Source: Vibrio sp. YMD68
Lineage (GTDB): Bacteria > Pseudomonadota > Gammaproteobacteria > Enterobacterales > Vibrionaceae
Length of the DNA stretch: 64,000 bases
Assembly (NCBI RefSeq): GCF_029958905.1
Contig: NZ_CP124614.1
Location: forward strand, 2,728,001-2,792,000
Direction of reading: 5' to 3'
Shown here piece by piece: positions 20,409-29,230 of the stretch. The position numbers were made by a program, and so were the translations under genes. The notes under the pieces were generated by a model. That model was not told the DNA's origin and searched no databases. It worked only from the letters and a program-made list of their open reading frames with translations. Positions within the stretch are counted from its first letter, which is position 1. The number at the start of each line of letters is the position of its first letter.

Positions 20409-21335
20409 ATGAATATTTTTTCTGAAATCGCACAGGTTAGAGAACAGATAAAGCAATACAAACGCGATGGTCGGAGTGTCGCTTTTGTCCCTACAATGGG
20501 GAACCTGCATGAGGGACACATCACACTGGTTAAAAAAGCACGTGAGCATGCTGATATTGTGGTCGTGAGTATTTTTGTCAACCCGATGCAATTTGAACGC
20601 GCCGATGATTTGGCTAACTACCCAAGAACACTCGAAGACGATGTGGCTAAACTTGCTGCGGAAGGTGTTGAACTGGTCTTTACCCCAACGCCTGAAGTGA
20701 TGTATCCACAAGGCTTAGACAAACAAACTTCTGTTGAAGTGCCGACCCTATCAACCATGTTAGAAGGTGCATCTCGTCCTGGCCATTTCCGTGGCGTAGC
20801 AACGATTGTCACTAAGCTGTTTAATATTGTGCAGCCTGACTTCGCTTGTTTTGGCGAAAAAGACTTCCAACAGTTGGCGGTCATTCGTCAAATGACCACT
20901 GACCTAGCCATAGACACGCAAATCATCGGCGTCCCAACGGTTAGGGAAATGGATGGCTTGGCGATGAGTTCCCGTAACGGTCTATTGACCATTGATGAGC
21001 GCCAGCGTGCACCTGTCGTGGCGCGTACGATGCGCTGGGTAAGTAGCGCGATTCGTGGTGGACGTAACGATTACGATTCACTCATTGAAGATGCTAGCGA
21101 TCAATTGCGTGCGGCGGGTCTGCAACCTGATGAGATTTTCATTCGTGATGCTCAGACCCTGCAAACCATCTCAAATGACACGGTTCAAGCCGTCATTCTG
21201 ATGTCTGCCTTCTTAGGACAAGCTCGACTCATCGATAATCAAGTTGTCGATTTAGTCATAGAGACCAAAGCAGACAACACATCAATGAACAAAGATAAGC
21301 AAAGCCAGGATGCTCAGACTGCTGAATCAGAATAA
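20409..21335 (+). CDS. panC: Pantothenate synthetase with a C-terminal extension
   Basis: Joins pantoate and beta-alanine using ATP. The class I synthetase HIGH-like motif is [10 protein letters not shown] (28-37), and the KMSKS-equivalent is AMSSRN. The protein is 308 residues against about 283 for E. coli. The extra roughly 25 residues at the end (after VDLVIE) are hydrophilic and rich in Asp, Ser, Gln and Lys, probably a disordered tail of no known role. It is the last gene of the folK-pan unit and is followed by a strong terminator. Confidence 0.96.
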   Translation: MNIFSEIAQVREQIKQYKRDGRSVAFVPTMGNLHEGHITLVKKAREHADIVVVSIFVNPMQFERADDLANYPRTLEDDVAKLAAEGVELVFTPTPEVMYPQGLDKQTSVEVPTLSTMLEGASRPGHFRGVATIVTKLFNIVQPDFACFGEKDFQQLAVIRQMTTDLAIDTQIIGVPTVREMDGLAMSSRNGLLTIDERQRAPVVARTMRWVSSAIRGGRNDYDSLIEDASDQLRAAGLQPDEIFIRDAQTLQTISNDTVQAVILMSAFLGQARLIDNQVVDLVIETKADNTSMNKDKQSQDAQTAESE

Positions 21336-21353
21336 ACCGCCTGAAAACACTCA

Positions 21354-21388
21354 CAAAAAAGGTCGACATGTTATGTCGACCTTTTTTA
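21354..21388. terminator. Bidirectional terminator between panC and yadH
   Basis: A stem of AAAAAAGGTCGACAT against ATGTCGACCTTTTTT with a very short loop. A/T runs on both sides serve the two convergent units. Confidence 0.9.
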
Positions 21389-21423
21389 TAGAAGCAGAAT
21401 ATACCGATGGAAAAGCGTAAATT

Positions 21424-22194
21424 CTAACTTCTTAAGCCAATGCCTCGAGTCACCAGGTAATGCGCCACCGCATAAAGCCCAATAACAAACGCGATTAAAA
21501 CCCCAAAAGAAGTCACGATATCAACGTCTGACACCCCTAAGAATCCGTATCGAAATGCATTAACCATATACACAATTGGGTTTATTTTTGACACGCTTTG
21601 CCAAAATTCGGGTAGTAAGCTGATGGAATAGAATACCCCCCCTAAATAAGTTAATGGCGTCAAAATAAAGGTTGGGATAATCGAAATATCGTCAAAGGTT
21701 TTAGCAAACACGGCATTGATCAAGCCGCCAAGAGCGAAAACCACCGACGTTAAAAATACCGTCATGACAATGATTCCCCAATGTTCAACCTGTAAATCAA
21801 CGAAGAACAGAGAAACAAAAGTCACAATCGCACCCACTAATAGCCCACGAGTGACACCGCCCATCACGAACCCCGCGATGATGACATAGTTTGGTACTGG
21901 CGCGACCAATAGCTCTTCAATATTTTTTTGAAACTTAGCACTAAAAAATGACGAGGCAACATTGGAATAGGAGTTGGTAATAACCGACATCATAATAAGA
22001 CCAGGAACGATGTATTCCATGTAGCTAAAGCCATTCATTTCACCAATTCTCGCACCGATAAGATTACCAAAAATGATAAAATACAGCGTCATTGTTATCG
22101 CTGGCGGTACGAGGGTTTGCACCCAAATTCGGGTAAAACGATTCACTTCTTTGGTCACTAAGCTGCAAAACGCTGTCCAATAAATCTGATACAT
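21424..22194 (-). CDS. yadH: ABC-2 type transporter permease (YadH-like)
   Basis: A 256-residue inner-membrane protein with about six hydrophobic segments and the ABC-2 signature region around LTPLTYLGGVFYSISLLP (family motif near the fifth helix). It starts 2 bp after the yadG stop, so the two are translationally coupled and form a two-component exporter. The substrate is unknown. The family is related to drug and lipid-linked exporters such as NodJ. The call rests on family features and pairing. Confidence 0.9.
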   Translation of the reverse strand: MYQIYWTAFCSLVTKEVNRFTRIWVQTLVPPAITMTLYFIIFGNLIGARIGEMNGFSYMEYIVPGLIMMSVITNSYSNVASSFFSAKFQKNIEELLVAPVPNYVIIAGFVMGGVTRGLLVGAIVTFVSLFFVDLQVEHWGIIVMTVFLTSVVFALGGLINAVFAKTFDDISIIPTFILTPLTYLGGVFYSISLLPEFWQSVSKINPIVYMVNAFRYGFLGVSDVDIVTSFGVLIAFVIGLYAVAHYLVTRGIGLRS

Positions 22195-22196
22195 GA

Positions 22197-23174
22197 TTAT
22201 TGCTCCTTAGCTTGAGGTGAAGAATGAGATTGAGGTGAAGCTTGATTTTGCGATGACGCTTTCGATTGATCTTTCACGATATTAACAAAGAGCTCTTCTA
22301 GACGATTGGCTTTATTCCGCATAGAAAGTACCGTGATACCTTGTTCGGTTAGCTGACTAAAGACATGATTCAATCCCTGAGACTTATCCAATTCGATCTC
22401 AAGCGAGCCATTGTCTAATCGTTGAGAATTCACACCGCTCAAAGGATCTAACGCATCGACACCTTCAAGGTCGAGAATAAACGTCTCGACTTGGAGCTGA
22501 TTTAACAACGCCTTCATCGTGGTGTTTTCTATCAACTCGCCTCGGTTAATGATGCCAATATTACGACACAGCATTTCCGCTTCTTCCAGGTAATGCGTAG
22601 TCAAAATAATGGTAATGCCCTGCTCTTTGTTGATGTTTTTTAAGAACTCCCACATGGAACGACGCAGCTCTATATCAACACCCGCAGTCGGTTCATCGAG
22701 TATCAGTAGCTGTGGTTCATGCATCAGCGCGCGTGCAATCATTAATCGGCGCTTCATACCACCCGATAAATTTCGTGCACGTTCGCTGCGTTTTTCCCAT
22801 AAATCGAGCTGAGAAAGGTACTTTTTCGCTCTTTCTTTAGCGAGGACTCTTGGAACACCGTAATAACCCGCTTGCTGCAGAACGATCTGCTCTACGGTTT
22901 CAAACGGATTAAAATTGAACTCTTGAGGAACCAAACCCAGGTTTTGTTTAGCCAGCTCTAAATCGCTGTCGATATCAAAACCGAAGACCTTGACCTTACC
23001 TGAGGTTTTATTCACTAGCGATGAAACCACACCGATGGTGGTTGATTTACCTGCACCATTGGGACCGAGTAAGGCGTAAAAATCCCCTTTTTTGACATTT
23101 AAGCTGATGCCTTTTAAGGCCTCAAACCCACCAGCATAAGTTTTTCGCAACTGTTCTATTTCTAATGCGTACAT
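22197..23174 (-). CDS. yadG: ABC transporter ATP-binding protein (YadG-like)
   Basis: A 325-residue ATPase that powers YadH. Walker A is GPNGAGKST (37-45), the signature LSGGMKRR, and Walker B LLILDEPTAG. I chose the ATG at 23174 (MYALEIEQL) because the family starts there; the frame continues upstream without a better start. The last 20 residues are a low-complexity Ser/Gln/Pro tail made by an in-frame 18-bp direct repeat (22212-22240) that E. coli YadG lacks. The yadGH pair next to panC is also conserved in Enterobacteria. Confidence 0.92.
   Translation of the reverse strand: MYALEIEQLRKTYAGGFEALKGISLNVKKGDFYALLGPNGAGKSTTIGVVSSLVNKTSGKVKVFGFDIDSDLELAKQNLGLVPQEFNFNPFETVEQIVLQQAGYYGVPRVLAKERAKKYLSQLDLWEKRSERARNLSGGMKRRLMIARALMHEPQLLILDEPTAGVDIELRRSMWEFLKNINKEQGITIILTTHYLEEAEMLCRNIGIINRGELIENTTMKALLNQLQVETFILDLEGVDALDPLSGVNSQRLDNGSLEIELDKSQGLNHVFSQLTEQGITVLSMRNKANRLEELFVNIVKDQSKASSQNQASPQSHSSPQAKEQ
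22212..22240. repeat. In-frame 18-bp-period direct repeat at the 3' end of yadG
   Basis: TTGAGGTGAAG occurs at 22212-22222 and exactly again at 22230-22240. On the coding strand it encodes two six-residue units of the form (A/S)SPQ(S/A)x near the C-terminus. Confidence 0.85.
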
Positions 23175-23276
23175 AATATGACATTGCTCTTTTGGTTTTA
23201 TGGCTAACACATGACGCCGATGCGGCTGTTTTTCAACCCACCACCCAATATAAATTATCACTCTGCATAAGAAAAC

Positions 23277-23308
23277 AAAGGCGCTGCAATAATATCGCAG
23301 CGCCTTTT
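23277..23308 (-). terminator. Terminator of the SulP transporter gene
   Basis: GGCGCTGC and GCAGCGCC form a strong 8-bp stem flanked by AAA/TTT, about 40 bp after the transporter stop. Confidence 0.82.
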
Positions 23309-23348
23309 AATCAATTAGCCCAATCGTCTGAAACAAACCACTTATCTA

Positions 23349-25019
23349 CTAAACAGGAGAAACTGAGGCTCCATCAACGTCCACATGCTTTAACGCAGCC
23401 TTCAGAGCCTCATACCTGAACGAGTAGGTATTGTTTTGAGACACCAAATCAAGCACATGAAACTTCTCTAGTTGTCGGCGCGTGTGTTCGTTAGGACACA
23501 GCAGCAACACTTCACATTCGGCATCTTTTGCATCTTTAATCGCGTTTTCAAGAGCCAGTCCTACCGTGACATCAATCATTGGGACGTCGGTAAGGTCCAA
23601 AATCATCACTTCGTAATCAGAGATACTATTGTGCTGGCGAGAGATCGCTTTTGATACGCTGAAGATCATCGGTCCTGATAGATAAAAGAACAGAACCTTA
23701 CCATTCGCACGGTCAAGCAACCCTCTTTCACTATCGGTCAGTGGTACATCATTTTCATCGGCATCACTGATCGCTTTAACTTGTCTTGCTTGCTCTAGAC
23801 TTAACCGCTCAATAATAAGGATATTGGAGATAAATACGCCTAAACCCACCGCAACAATCAAATCAACAAATACCGTGAGTAACATGACGCCATACATGAT
23901 CGCCATGCCCTGTACACTGACTTTGTGGGCGCGCTGAATGAAACTCCAGTCGAGAATATTAAATCCGACATAAACCGCAATACCCGCTAATACGGCCATC
24001 GGGATAGGTTCTGTCAATCCACCAGCCACCAGCACGACCAACATCAGTACTAGAGCTCGAATAATGCCAGAAAGCGGTGAACGAGCGCCAACCTGAATGT
24101 TCGTCACTGTCCCCATGGTCGCTCCCGCGCCAGGCAATGCGCCAAACAAGCCTGAAATCATGTTCGCTAGCCCTTGACCTCGAAGCTCTTTGTCTGAGTC
24201 ATGATCTTTACGCGTTAACGAGTCGCCGATAACCGCTGTTAGCAAGGTATCAATGCACCCTAGCGTTCCTAATACTAGGGCATCAATCACCATTTCCATG
24301 AAAATGTCAGCGTTAATATGAGGAATGACCAGGGAAGGCAAGCCAGCAGGAATAACACCAATACGTCGAATGTCATCAGCATCAAACAAAACAACAGAAA
24401 CTAGAGTGACCGCGATCAGCGCCACCAGCTGAGCAGGCACGTATTTTCGATATTTTTTTGGAAAAAAGAACAGAATCGCAAGCGTTGCAAGGCCTAAAAA
24501 CAGTTCACTGAACTTTAAATTGGCGAACGTTTCAGGAAGCGCATTTAAAGTGCCAATCACCCCTCCAGAAGGAGCGGCATACCCCAACAATGGAGAAAGC
24601 TGCAAGATGATTAAAATAACACCGATGCCTGACATAAAGCCCGAGATGACGCTGTAGGGCATCAAGGTAATGTATTTGCCAAGTTTCAATGTCCCTAACA
24701 AGATCTGAAATGCCCCTGCCATCATGACAACGGTAAAGGTCATCGCCATTCCGGTTTCAGGGTACTTCGCCATCATACTGGTCAAAACGGCTGTCATGAT
24801 CACCGTCATTGGCCCGGTAGGCTCTGAAATTAAACTCGTAGAACCACCAAACAGTGCGGCAAAAAAACCAACAAAAATCGCTCCCCATAAGCCAGCCTCC
24901 GCGCCAGCGCCTGAAGCGACACCGAATGCCAACGCCAAAGGAAGTGAAATAATAGCGGTGGTGACACCACCAAATATGTCGCCTTTTAAGCGCATGTCTT
25001 CAAATCGATTTCCAAACAA
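23349..25019 (-). CDS. SulP family anion transporter with STAS domain
   Basis: A 556-residue SLC26/SulP membrane protein. About 12-14 membrane segments fill residues 10-420, including the conserved N-terminal DIFGGVTTAIISLPLALAF and SEPTGPMT. A cytoplasmic STAS domain follows (about 440-545, VMILDLTDVPMIDVTVG). Family members carry sulfate, bicarbonate or dicarboxylates. The divergent neighbour is a beta-carbonic anhydrase, which suggests bicarbonate, as in the cyanobacterial BicA transporters, but the sequence alone does not prove the substrate. Confidence 0.9.
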   Translation of the reverse strand: MFGNRFEDMRLKGDIFGGVTTAIISLPLALAFGVASGAGAEAGLWGAIFVGFFAALFGGSTSLISEPTGPMTVIMTAVLTSMMAKYPETGMAMTFTVVMMAGAFQILLGTLKLGKYITLMPYSVISGFMSGIGVILIILQLSPLLGYAAPSGGVIGTLNALPETFANLKFSELFLGLATLAILFFFPKKYRKYVPAQLVALIAVTLVSVVLFDADDIRRIGVIPAGLPSLVIPHINADIFMEMVIDALVLGTLGCIDTLLTAVIGDSLTRKDHDSDKELRGQGLANMISGLFGALPGAGATMGTVTNIQVGARSPLSGIIRALVLMLVVLVAGGLTEPIPMAVLAGIAVYVGFNILDWSFIQRAHKVSVQGMAIMYGVMLLTVFVDLIVAVGLGVFISNILIIERLSLEQARQVKAISDADENDVPLTDSERGLLDRANGKVLFFYLSGPMIFSVSKAISRQHNSISDYEVMILDLTDVPMIDVTVGLALENAIKDAKDAECEVLLLCPNEHTRRQLEKFHVLDLVSQNNTYSFRYEALKAALKHVDVDGASVSPV

Positions 25020-25245
25020 AATTCAGATCCCTGCTGATACAAAAACAATTCACATCACTTTATCAAATAAAGTTAGTAATTTTCATCTTTATTAACATTA
25101 ATCTTAATTAGCCTTCCGCAGTTGGCGTTTATAAGCATGTGAAATTTCTTGATTTAGCTCATTAGAGGAGTCGGTATGACACTAATTTAACAGATAGAAA
25201 TTGTAACATTGTGTATAGTGTGGCGAATGATAGAAGGGAAGTAAG

Positions 25246-25911
25246 ATGCCAGAAATTAAACAGCTCTTTGACAACAATTCAAAATGGTCTGACTCCATCA
25301 CCTCAGAGCGCCCCGAGTATTTCACGAAACTCGAAGAAGGACAAAACCCCGGCTTCTTGTGGATAGGCTGCTCAGACAGTCGCGTTCCCGCAGAACGATT
25401 AACCGGATTGTATTCCGGCGAGTTATTTGTTCACCGAAATGTTGCCAACCAAGTTATCCATACCGATTTAAATTGTTTATCCGTAGTTCAATACGCTGTG
25501 GATGTTTTAAAAGTGAATCACATTATCGTTTGTGGTCATTATGGCTGTGGTGGTGTCAATGCCGCTATCGACAATCCTCAGCTTGGTCTCATTAATAACT
25601 GGCTACTGCATATTCGTGATTTGTACTTAAAGCATCGTAACTGGTTAGGTGAAATGCCCCAGGCCGCGCGAGCAGATAAGCTGTGTGAAATTAATGTCGC
25701 AGAACAAGTGTATAACCTTGGAAACTCAACGGTACTGCAAAGCGCTTGGGAACGAGGGCAGCATGTAGAAATTCACGGTGTGGTTTACGGCATCGGAGAT
25801 GGAAAACTCTTGGATTTAGGCGTTAGATGCTATAGCCGAGAAACGCTTGAGGTGTCGTATCAAGCCGCAATGGCCAAGATACTCAACAATGGTCACAAAA
25901 CAAATGAATGA
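25246..25911 (+). CDS. can: Beta-class carbonic anhydrase
   Basis: A 221-residue zinc enzyme that interconverts CO2 and bicarbonate. Zinc ligands are C42 (GCSDSR), H98 and C101 (CGHYGCGG). The catalytic D44/R46 dyad is present. Length and sequence fit the E. coli Can type. It is divergent from the SulP transporter across a 226-bp promoter region, consistent with supplying or using bicarbonate. The ATG is preceded by GAAGGGAAG. Confidence 0.95.
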   Translation: MPEIKQLFDNNSKWSDSITSERPEYFTKLEEGQNPGFLWIGCSDSRVPAERLTGLYSGELFVHRNVANQVIHTDLNCLSVVQYAVDVLKVNHIIVCGHYGCGGVNAAIDNPQLGLINNWLLHIRDLYLKHRNWLGEMPQAARADKLCEINVAEQVYNLGNSTVLQSAWERGQHVEIHGVVYGIGDGKLLDLGVRCYSRETLEVSYQAAMAKILNNGHKTNE

Positions 25912-25937
25912 ACAATGCTCATCAAAAAGTGCATCAC

Positions 25938-25978
25938 AAAAAAATGCTCACCAAATTAGGTGAGCATTTCTCTTTTTG
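25938..25978. terminator. Terminator between convergent can and hpt
   Basis: AAATGCTCACC and GGTGAGCATTT form an 11-bp stem with a 6-nt loop. A-rich and T-rich flanks allow use in both directions. Confidence 0.88.
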
Positions 25979-25983
25979 GTCAA

Positions 25984-26514
25984 TTATTCCTGCGGAACAA
26001 CCTTACCAATATACGGAAGGTGGCGGTATTTCTGAGCGTAGTCGATCCCGACACCCACCACAAATTCATCCGGGATAGCAAAACCAATCCATTTAGCATC
26101 AACTTCAATTTCACGCTTTACTGGCTTGTCGAGCAAGGTGCACACTTCGATTGAGTTTGGCTCGCGTAACGACAAGATTTCAATCACTTTGCTGAGTGTA
26201 TTTCCGGTATCAATGATGTCTTCAACGAGAAGTACATCTTTACCTTTAATATCATCATCCAGATCTTTCAAGATTCGAACATCGCGGCTACTTTCCATCG
26301 TATTGCCATAGCTAGACGCTGTCATAAAGTCGACCTGGTGGGTAATATCAATGGCACGAGCAAGGTCAGCCATAAACACAAAGGATCCGCGCAGTAAACC
26401 AACCATAACCAAGTTTTCGCTGCCTTGGTAATGCTCGGTAATTTGCTTGCCTAGCTCTTTTACTCGTTTCTGAACGTCCAATTCAGAAATCATAGGTTCA
26501 ACTGTATGTTTCAT
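25984..26514 (-). CDS. hpt: Hypoxanthine phosphoribosyltransferase
   Basis: A 176-residue purine salvage enzyme that makes IMP (and GMP less well) from PRPP. The PRPP-binding signature is [13 protein letters not shown], preceded by the flexible-loop region [10 protein letters not shown] chose the ATG at 26514 because MKHTVEPMI matches the E. coli N-terminus; an upstream ATG would add 17 atypical residues. It is divergent from the luxR homologue. Confidence 0.96.
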   Translation of the reverse strand: MKHTVEPMISELDVQKRVKELGKQITEHYQGSENLVMVGLLRGSFVFMADLARAIDITHQVDFMTASSYGNTMESSRDVRILKDLDDDIKGKDVLLVEDIIDTGNTLSKVIEILSLREPNSIEVCTLLDKPVKREIEVDAKWIGFAIPDEFVVGVGIDYAQKYRHLPYIGKVVPQE

Positions 26515-26687
26515 AGCACTCTCAATTAATCGGTGATGACAGCATTGCAGAGCCTTTTGGTCCACTTAATACGCTGAAATTTCCCGCTATAGTACCACTC
26601 CTCTCTGCGTGAGTTAAATTTTTCATTCTTTCTCATTTATTAGAGGGTCTATAAAATTAAGCACATTGAATCTAATCACTATCCACA

Positions 26688-26708
26688 TTATTGACTATTA
26701 TATAAGCA
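26688..26708. promoter_or_regulatory. Candidate LuxR/HapR operator (autorepression)
   Basis: TTATTGACTATTATATAAGC matches the first half TTATTGA of the published LuxR-family consensus exactly, with partial matches in the second half. Vibrio harveyi LuxR represses its own gene through such sites. This one is by eye only. Confidence 0.4.
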
Positions 26709-26814
26709 TAAATCATTGACCAACCTCATATGCACCATTACACTCATGGTGTTATTTAAATAACAAATAACACATTAGAGCAAAGACTCTAAGTACGATT
26801 TTAATAAATATAAT

Positions 26815-26830
26815 ACGTCAATTGGTAAGG
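26815..26830 (+). promoter_or_regulatory. Candidate Qrr sRNA pairing site overlapping the luxR ribosome binding site
   Basis: ACGTCAATTGGTAAGG, directly before the start, is complementary to the conserved Qrr core (CCUAGCCAACUGACGU, from memory) at 13 of 16 positions plus one G-U pair. It includes the TAAGGA Shine-Dalgarno, so pairing would block translation at low cell density. Confidence 0.65.
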
Positions 26831-26840
26831 AATAAACGAT

Positions 26841-27458
26841 ATGGATTCTATAGCAAAAAGACCACGAACAAGGCTGTCTCCACAAAAGCGTAAATTACAA
26901 CTGATGGAAATTGCATTAGAAGTATTTGCAAGGCGCGGAATTGGGCGTGGGGGACATGCTGATATAGCAGAAATCGCGCAAGTTTCTGTGGCAACCGTCT
27001 TCAATTACTTCCCAACACGTGAAGATCTCGTCGATGATGTACTCAATTACGTCGTACGTCAGTTTTCAAACTTTTTAACTGATCATATCGATTTGGATTT
27101 ACACGCAAAGCAGAACCTACGTAACGTTACCGCTGGAATGGTGAATCTTGTGATCCAAGATTGCCATTGGCTGAAAGTATGGTTTGAATGGAGTGCCTCA
27201 ACCAGAGACGAAGTGTGGCCTCTGTTTGTGTCATCGAATAGGACTAACCAGATGTTGGTCAAAAATATGTTCATCAATGCCATCAATCGTGATGAAGTGT
27301 GCAGTGATCACGATCCTGACCATCTCACTAATCTATTTCATGGCATCTGCTATTCATTATTTGTTCAATCAAACCGGCTCCAAAGTGAGGCTTCGATGGA
27401 ACAACTCACCAACAGCTACCTAGATATGTTGTGTATTTACAACCACGACAACATATAA
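26841..27458 (+). CDS. luxR: Quorum-sensing master regulator, LuxR/HapR/OpaR family (TetR fold)
   Basis: A 205-residue TetR-type dimeric regulator. The N-terminal arm MDSIAKRPRTRLSP and helix-turn-helix (about residues 20-65, DIAEIAQVSVATVFNYFP) are nearly identical in the Vibrio LuxR, OpaR, SmcR and HapR proteins. The ligand-pocket half (about 75-205) includes the family segments WLKVWFEWSASTRDEVWP and FHGICYSLF. It turns hundreds of genes on or off at high cell density. The leader has a candidate Qrr site and the promoter a candidate autorepression site. It lies between hpt and lpd. It is unrelated to Vibrio fischeri LuxR despite the name. Confidence 0.96.
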   Translation: MDSIAKRPRTRLSPQKRKLQLMEIALEVFARRGIGRGGHADIAEIAQVSVATVFNYFPTREDLVDDVLNYVVRQFSNFLTDHIDLDLHAKQNLRNVTAGMVNLVIQDCHWLKVWFEWSASTRDEVWPLFVSSNRTNQMLVKNMFINAINRDEVCSDHDPDHLTNLFHGICYSLFVQSNRLQSEASMEQLTNSYLDMLCIYNHDNI

Positions 27459-27471
27459 GTTACTGCTCATA

Positions 27472-27508
27472 ATAAAAAAACCGCTGAATCTATCAGCGGT
27501 TTTTTATT
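27472..27508. terminator. Bidirectional terminator between luxR and lpd
   Basis: AAAAAAACCGCTGA and TCAGCGGTTTTTT form a stem with a 5-nt loop between convergent genes. Confidence 0.9.
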
Positions 27509-27541
27509 ATTTAAAGCGCTGAGAGATTCAGCGCCTTAGCG

Positions 27542-28969
27542 TTATTTTCTTTTCACTGCTTTAGCATTTGGTAGATCAGTAATCGTACCTTCAAACACTT
27601 CGGCTGCTAAACCAACTGATTCATGCAACGTTGGGTGAGCGTGAATCGTTAACGCGATGTCTTCCGCATCACAACCCATCTCAATTGCTAGACCAATCTC
27701 GCCCAATAGTTCACCACCATTAGTACCAACGATAGCGCCACCAATGACACGGTGAGTTTCTTTATCGAAGATAAGTTTAGTCACACCATCTGCACAATCT
27801 GAAGCGATTGCACGACCTGATGCTGCCCAAGGGAATGAAGCCGTTTCGAAGTTAAGACCTTCTTCTTTCGCTTCTTTCTCTGTTTTACCAACCCACGCCA
27901 CTTCTGGCTCAGTGTACGCAATAGAAGGAATAACTTTAGGATCAAAGTAGTGCTTCTTACCTGAAATAACTTCAGCAGCGACATGCCCTTCATGCACACC
28001 TTTATGGGCAAGCATTGGTTGACCAACAATATCGCCTATCGCATGAATATGAGGAACGTTAGTGCGCATTTGCTTATCGACATTAATGAAACCACGCTCA
28101 TCAACTTCAACACCTGCTTTCTCAGCATCCATCAACTGACCATTTGGTACACGACCGATAGCAACAAGAACGGCATCGTAACGTTCAGCTTCTGCTGGCG
28201 CTTTCTTGCCTTCCATTGAAACGTAGATGCCGTCTTCTTTTGCTTCAACAGCCGTTACTTTGGTCTGAAGCATTAAGTTAAATTTGTTTTTGATGCGCTT
28301 GGTGTAGACTTTAACAATGTCTTTATCAGCCGCTGGAATCAATTGATCGAACATCTCAACAACGTCAATCTTAGAGCCTAGAGAGTGATAAACCGTTGCC
28401 ATTTCAAGACCGATGATGCCACCGCCCATGATAAGCAGTTTCTCTGGTACTTCTTTTAACTCTAGCGCATCCGTTGAATCCCAAATACGAGGATCATCAT
28501 GAGGAATAAATGGCAGTTTAATTGGACGAGAACCTGCGGCAATGATTGCATTGTCAAAGTTCACTGTTTTCTTGCCATCTTCGCCATCAACTTCGATAGA
28601 GTTAGGGCCAGTAAACTTACCGAAGCCATTCACTACCGTAACTTTACGCATCTTAGCCATACCACCAAGACCGCCAGTCAATTGGCTAATCACTTTTTCT
28701 TTCCACAAACGAATCTTATCGATGTCAGTTTGAGGCTCACCAAATACGATACCGTGCTCCGCAAGTGCTTTTGCTTCTTCGATAACTTTTGATACGTGAA
28801 GCAGTGCTTTTGATGGGATACAACCCACATTCAGACACACACCACCAAGAGTGCTGTAACGTTCAATAAGAACAGTTTCTAGACCTAAGTCTGCACAGCG
28901 GAATGCAGCCGAGTAACCAGCAGGACCTGCGCCAAGTACTACCACTTGGGCTTTAATTTCGTTGCTCAT
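27542..28969 (-). CDS. lpdA: Dihydrolipoyl dehydrogenase (E3)
   Basis: A 475-residue FAD enzyme that reoxidises lipoamide in the pyruvate and 2-oxoglutarate dehydrogenase complexes. The FAD motif is VLGAGPAGYSAA (11-22), the redox disulfide C45/C50 lies in GGVCLNVGCIPSK, the NAD motif is GGGIIGLE, and the active-site His lies in HAHPTLHES. It follows aceF after 261 bp, a longer gap than between the other genes of the operon, so a separate lpd promoter is likely, as in E. coli. Confidence 0.97.
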   Translation of the reverse strand: MSNEIKAQVVVLGAGPAGYSAAFRCADLGLETVLIERYSTLGGVCLNVGCIPSKALLHVSKVIEEAKALAEHGIVFGEPQTDIDKIRLWKEKVISQLTGGLGGMAKMRKVTVVNGFGKFTGPNSIEVDGEDGKKTVNFDNAIIAAGSRPIKLPFIPHDDPRIWDSTDALELKEVPEKLLIMGGGIIGLEMATVYHSLGSKIDVVEMFDQLIPAADKDIVKVYTKRIKNKFNLMLQTKVTAVEAKEDGIYVSMEGKKAPAEAERYDAVLVAIGRVPNGQLMDAEKAGVEVDERGFINVDKQMRTNVPHIHAIGDIVGQPMLAHKGVHEGHVAAEVISGKKHYFDPKVIPSIAYTEPEVAWVGKTEKEAKEEGLNFETASFPWAASGRAIASDCADGVTKLIFDKETHRVIGGAIVGTNGGELLGEIGLAIEMGCDAEDIALTIHAHPTLHESVGLAAEVFEGTITDLPNAKAVKRK

Positions 28970-29193
28970 GTTGACCTCTTGTAGTCATAATCCCTAACAG
29001 GCTAAGTAGGTATTGATTTTAATTATTTAACATTGGTGCATTTAAACCATGATTTTCAGACCACAAACAGTTTACAGAGATGTTAATGATGTGAAAAGTA
29101 AATCAATTTAGCCTGTGAGCTAGACAACAATTCATTTTTTTCAAGCCGATATTTATGCTCAAAACCTGTAATAAATTGTCATTAATTTGTAGT

Positions 29194-29216
29194 AAGAGCG
29201 ACACAAGGCCGCTCTT
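29194..29216 (-). terminator. Hairpin after aceF (weak terminator or attenuator)
   Basis: AAGAGCG and CGCTCTT form a 7-bp stem with a 9-nt loop just after the aceF stop, without a good U-tract. It could give partial termination before lpd or protect the mRNA 3' end. Confidence 0.45.
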
Positions 29217-29230
29217 CTATTGTTATCGTT

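Larger units (their letters stand above)
26515..26840. promoter_or_regulatory. hpt-luxR divergent intergenic region
   Basis: A 326-bp AT-rich region with no gene. It holds the promoters of both genes, a candidate LuxR autorepression site near 26688, a perfect 14-bp palindrome GTTATTTAAATAAC at 26751-26764, and the luxR leader with a candidate Qrr pairing site. Confidence 0.7.
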
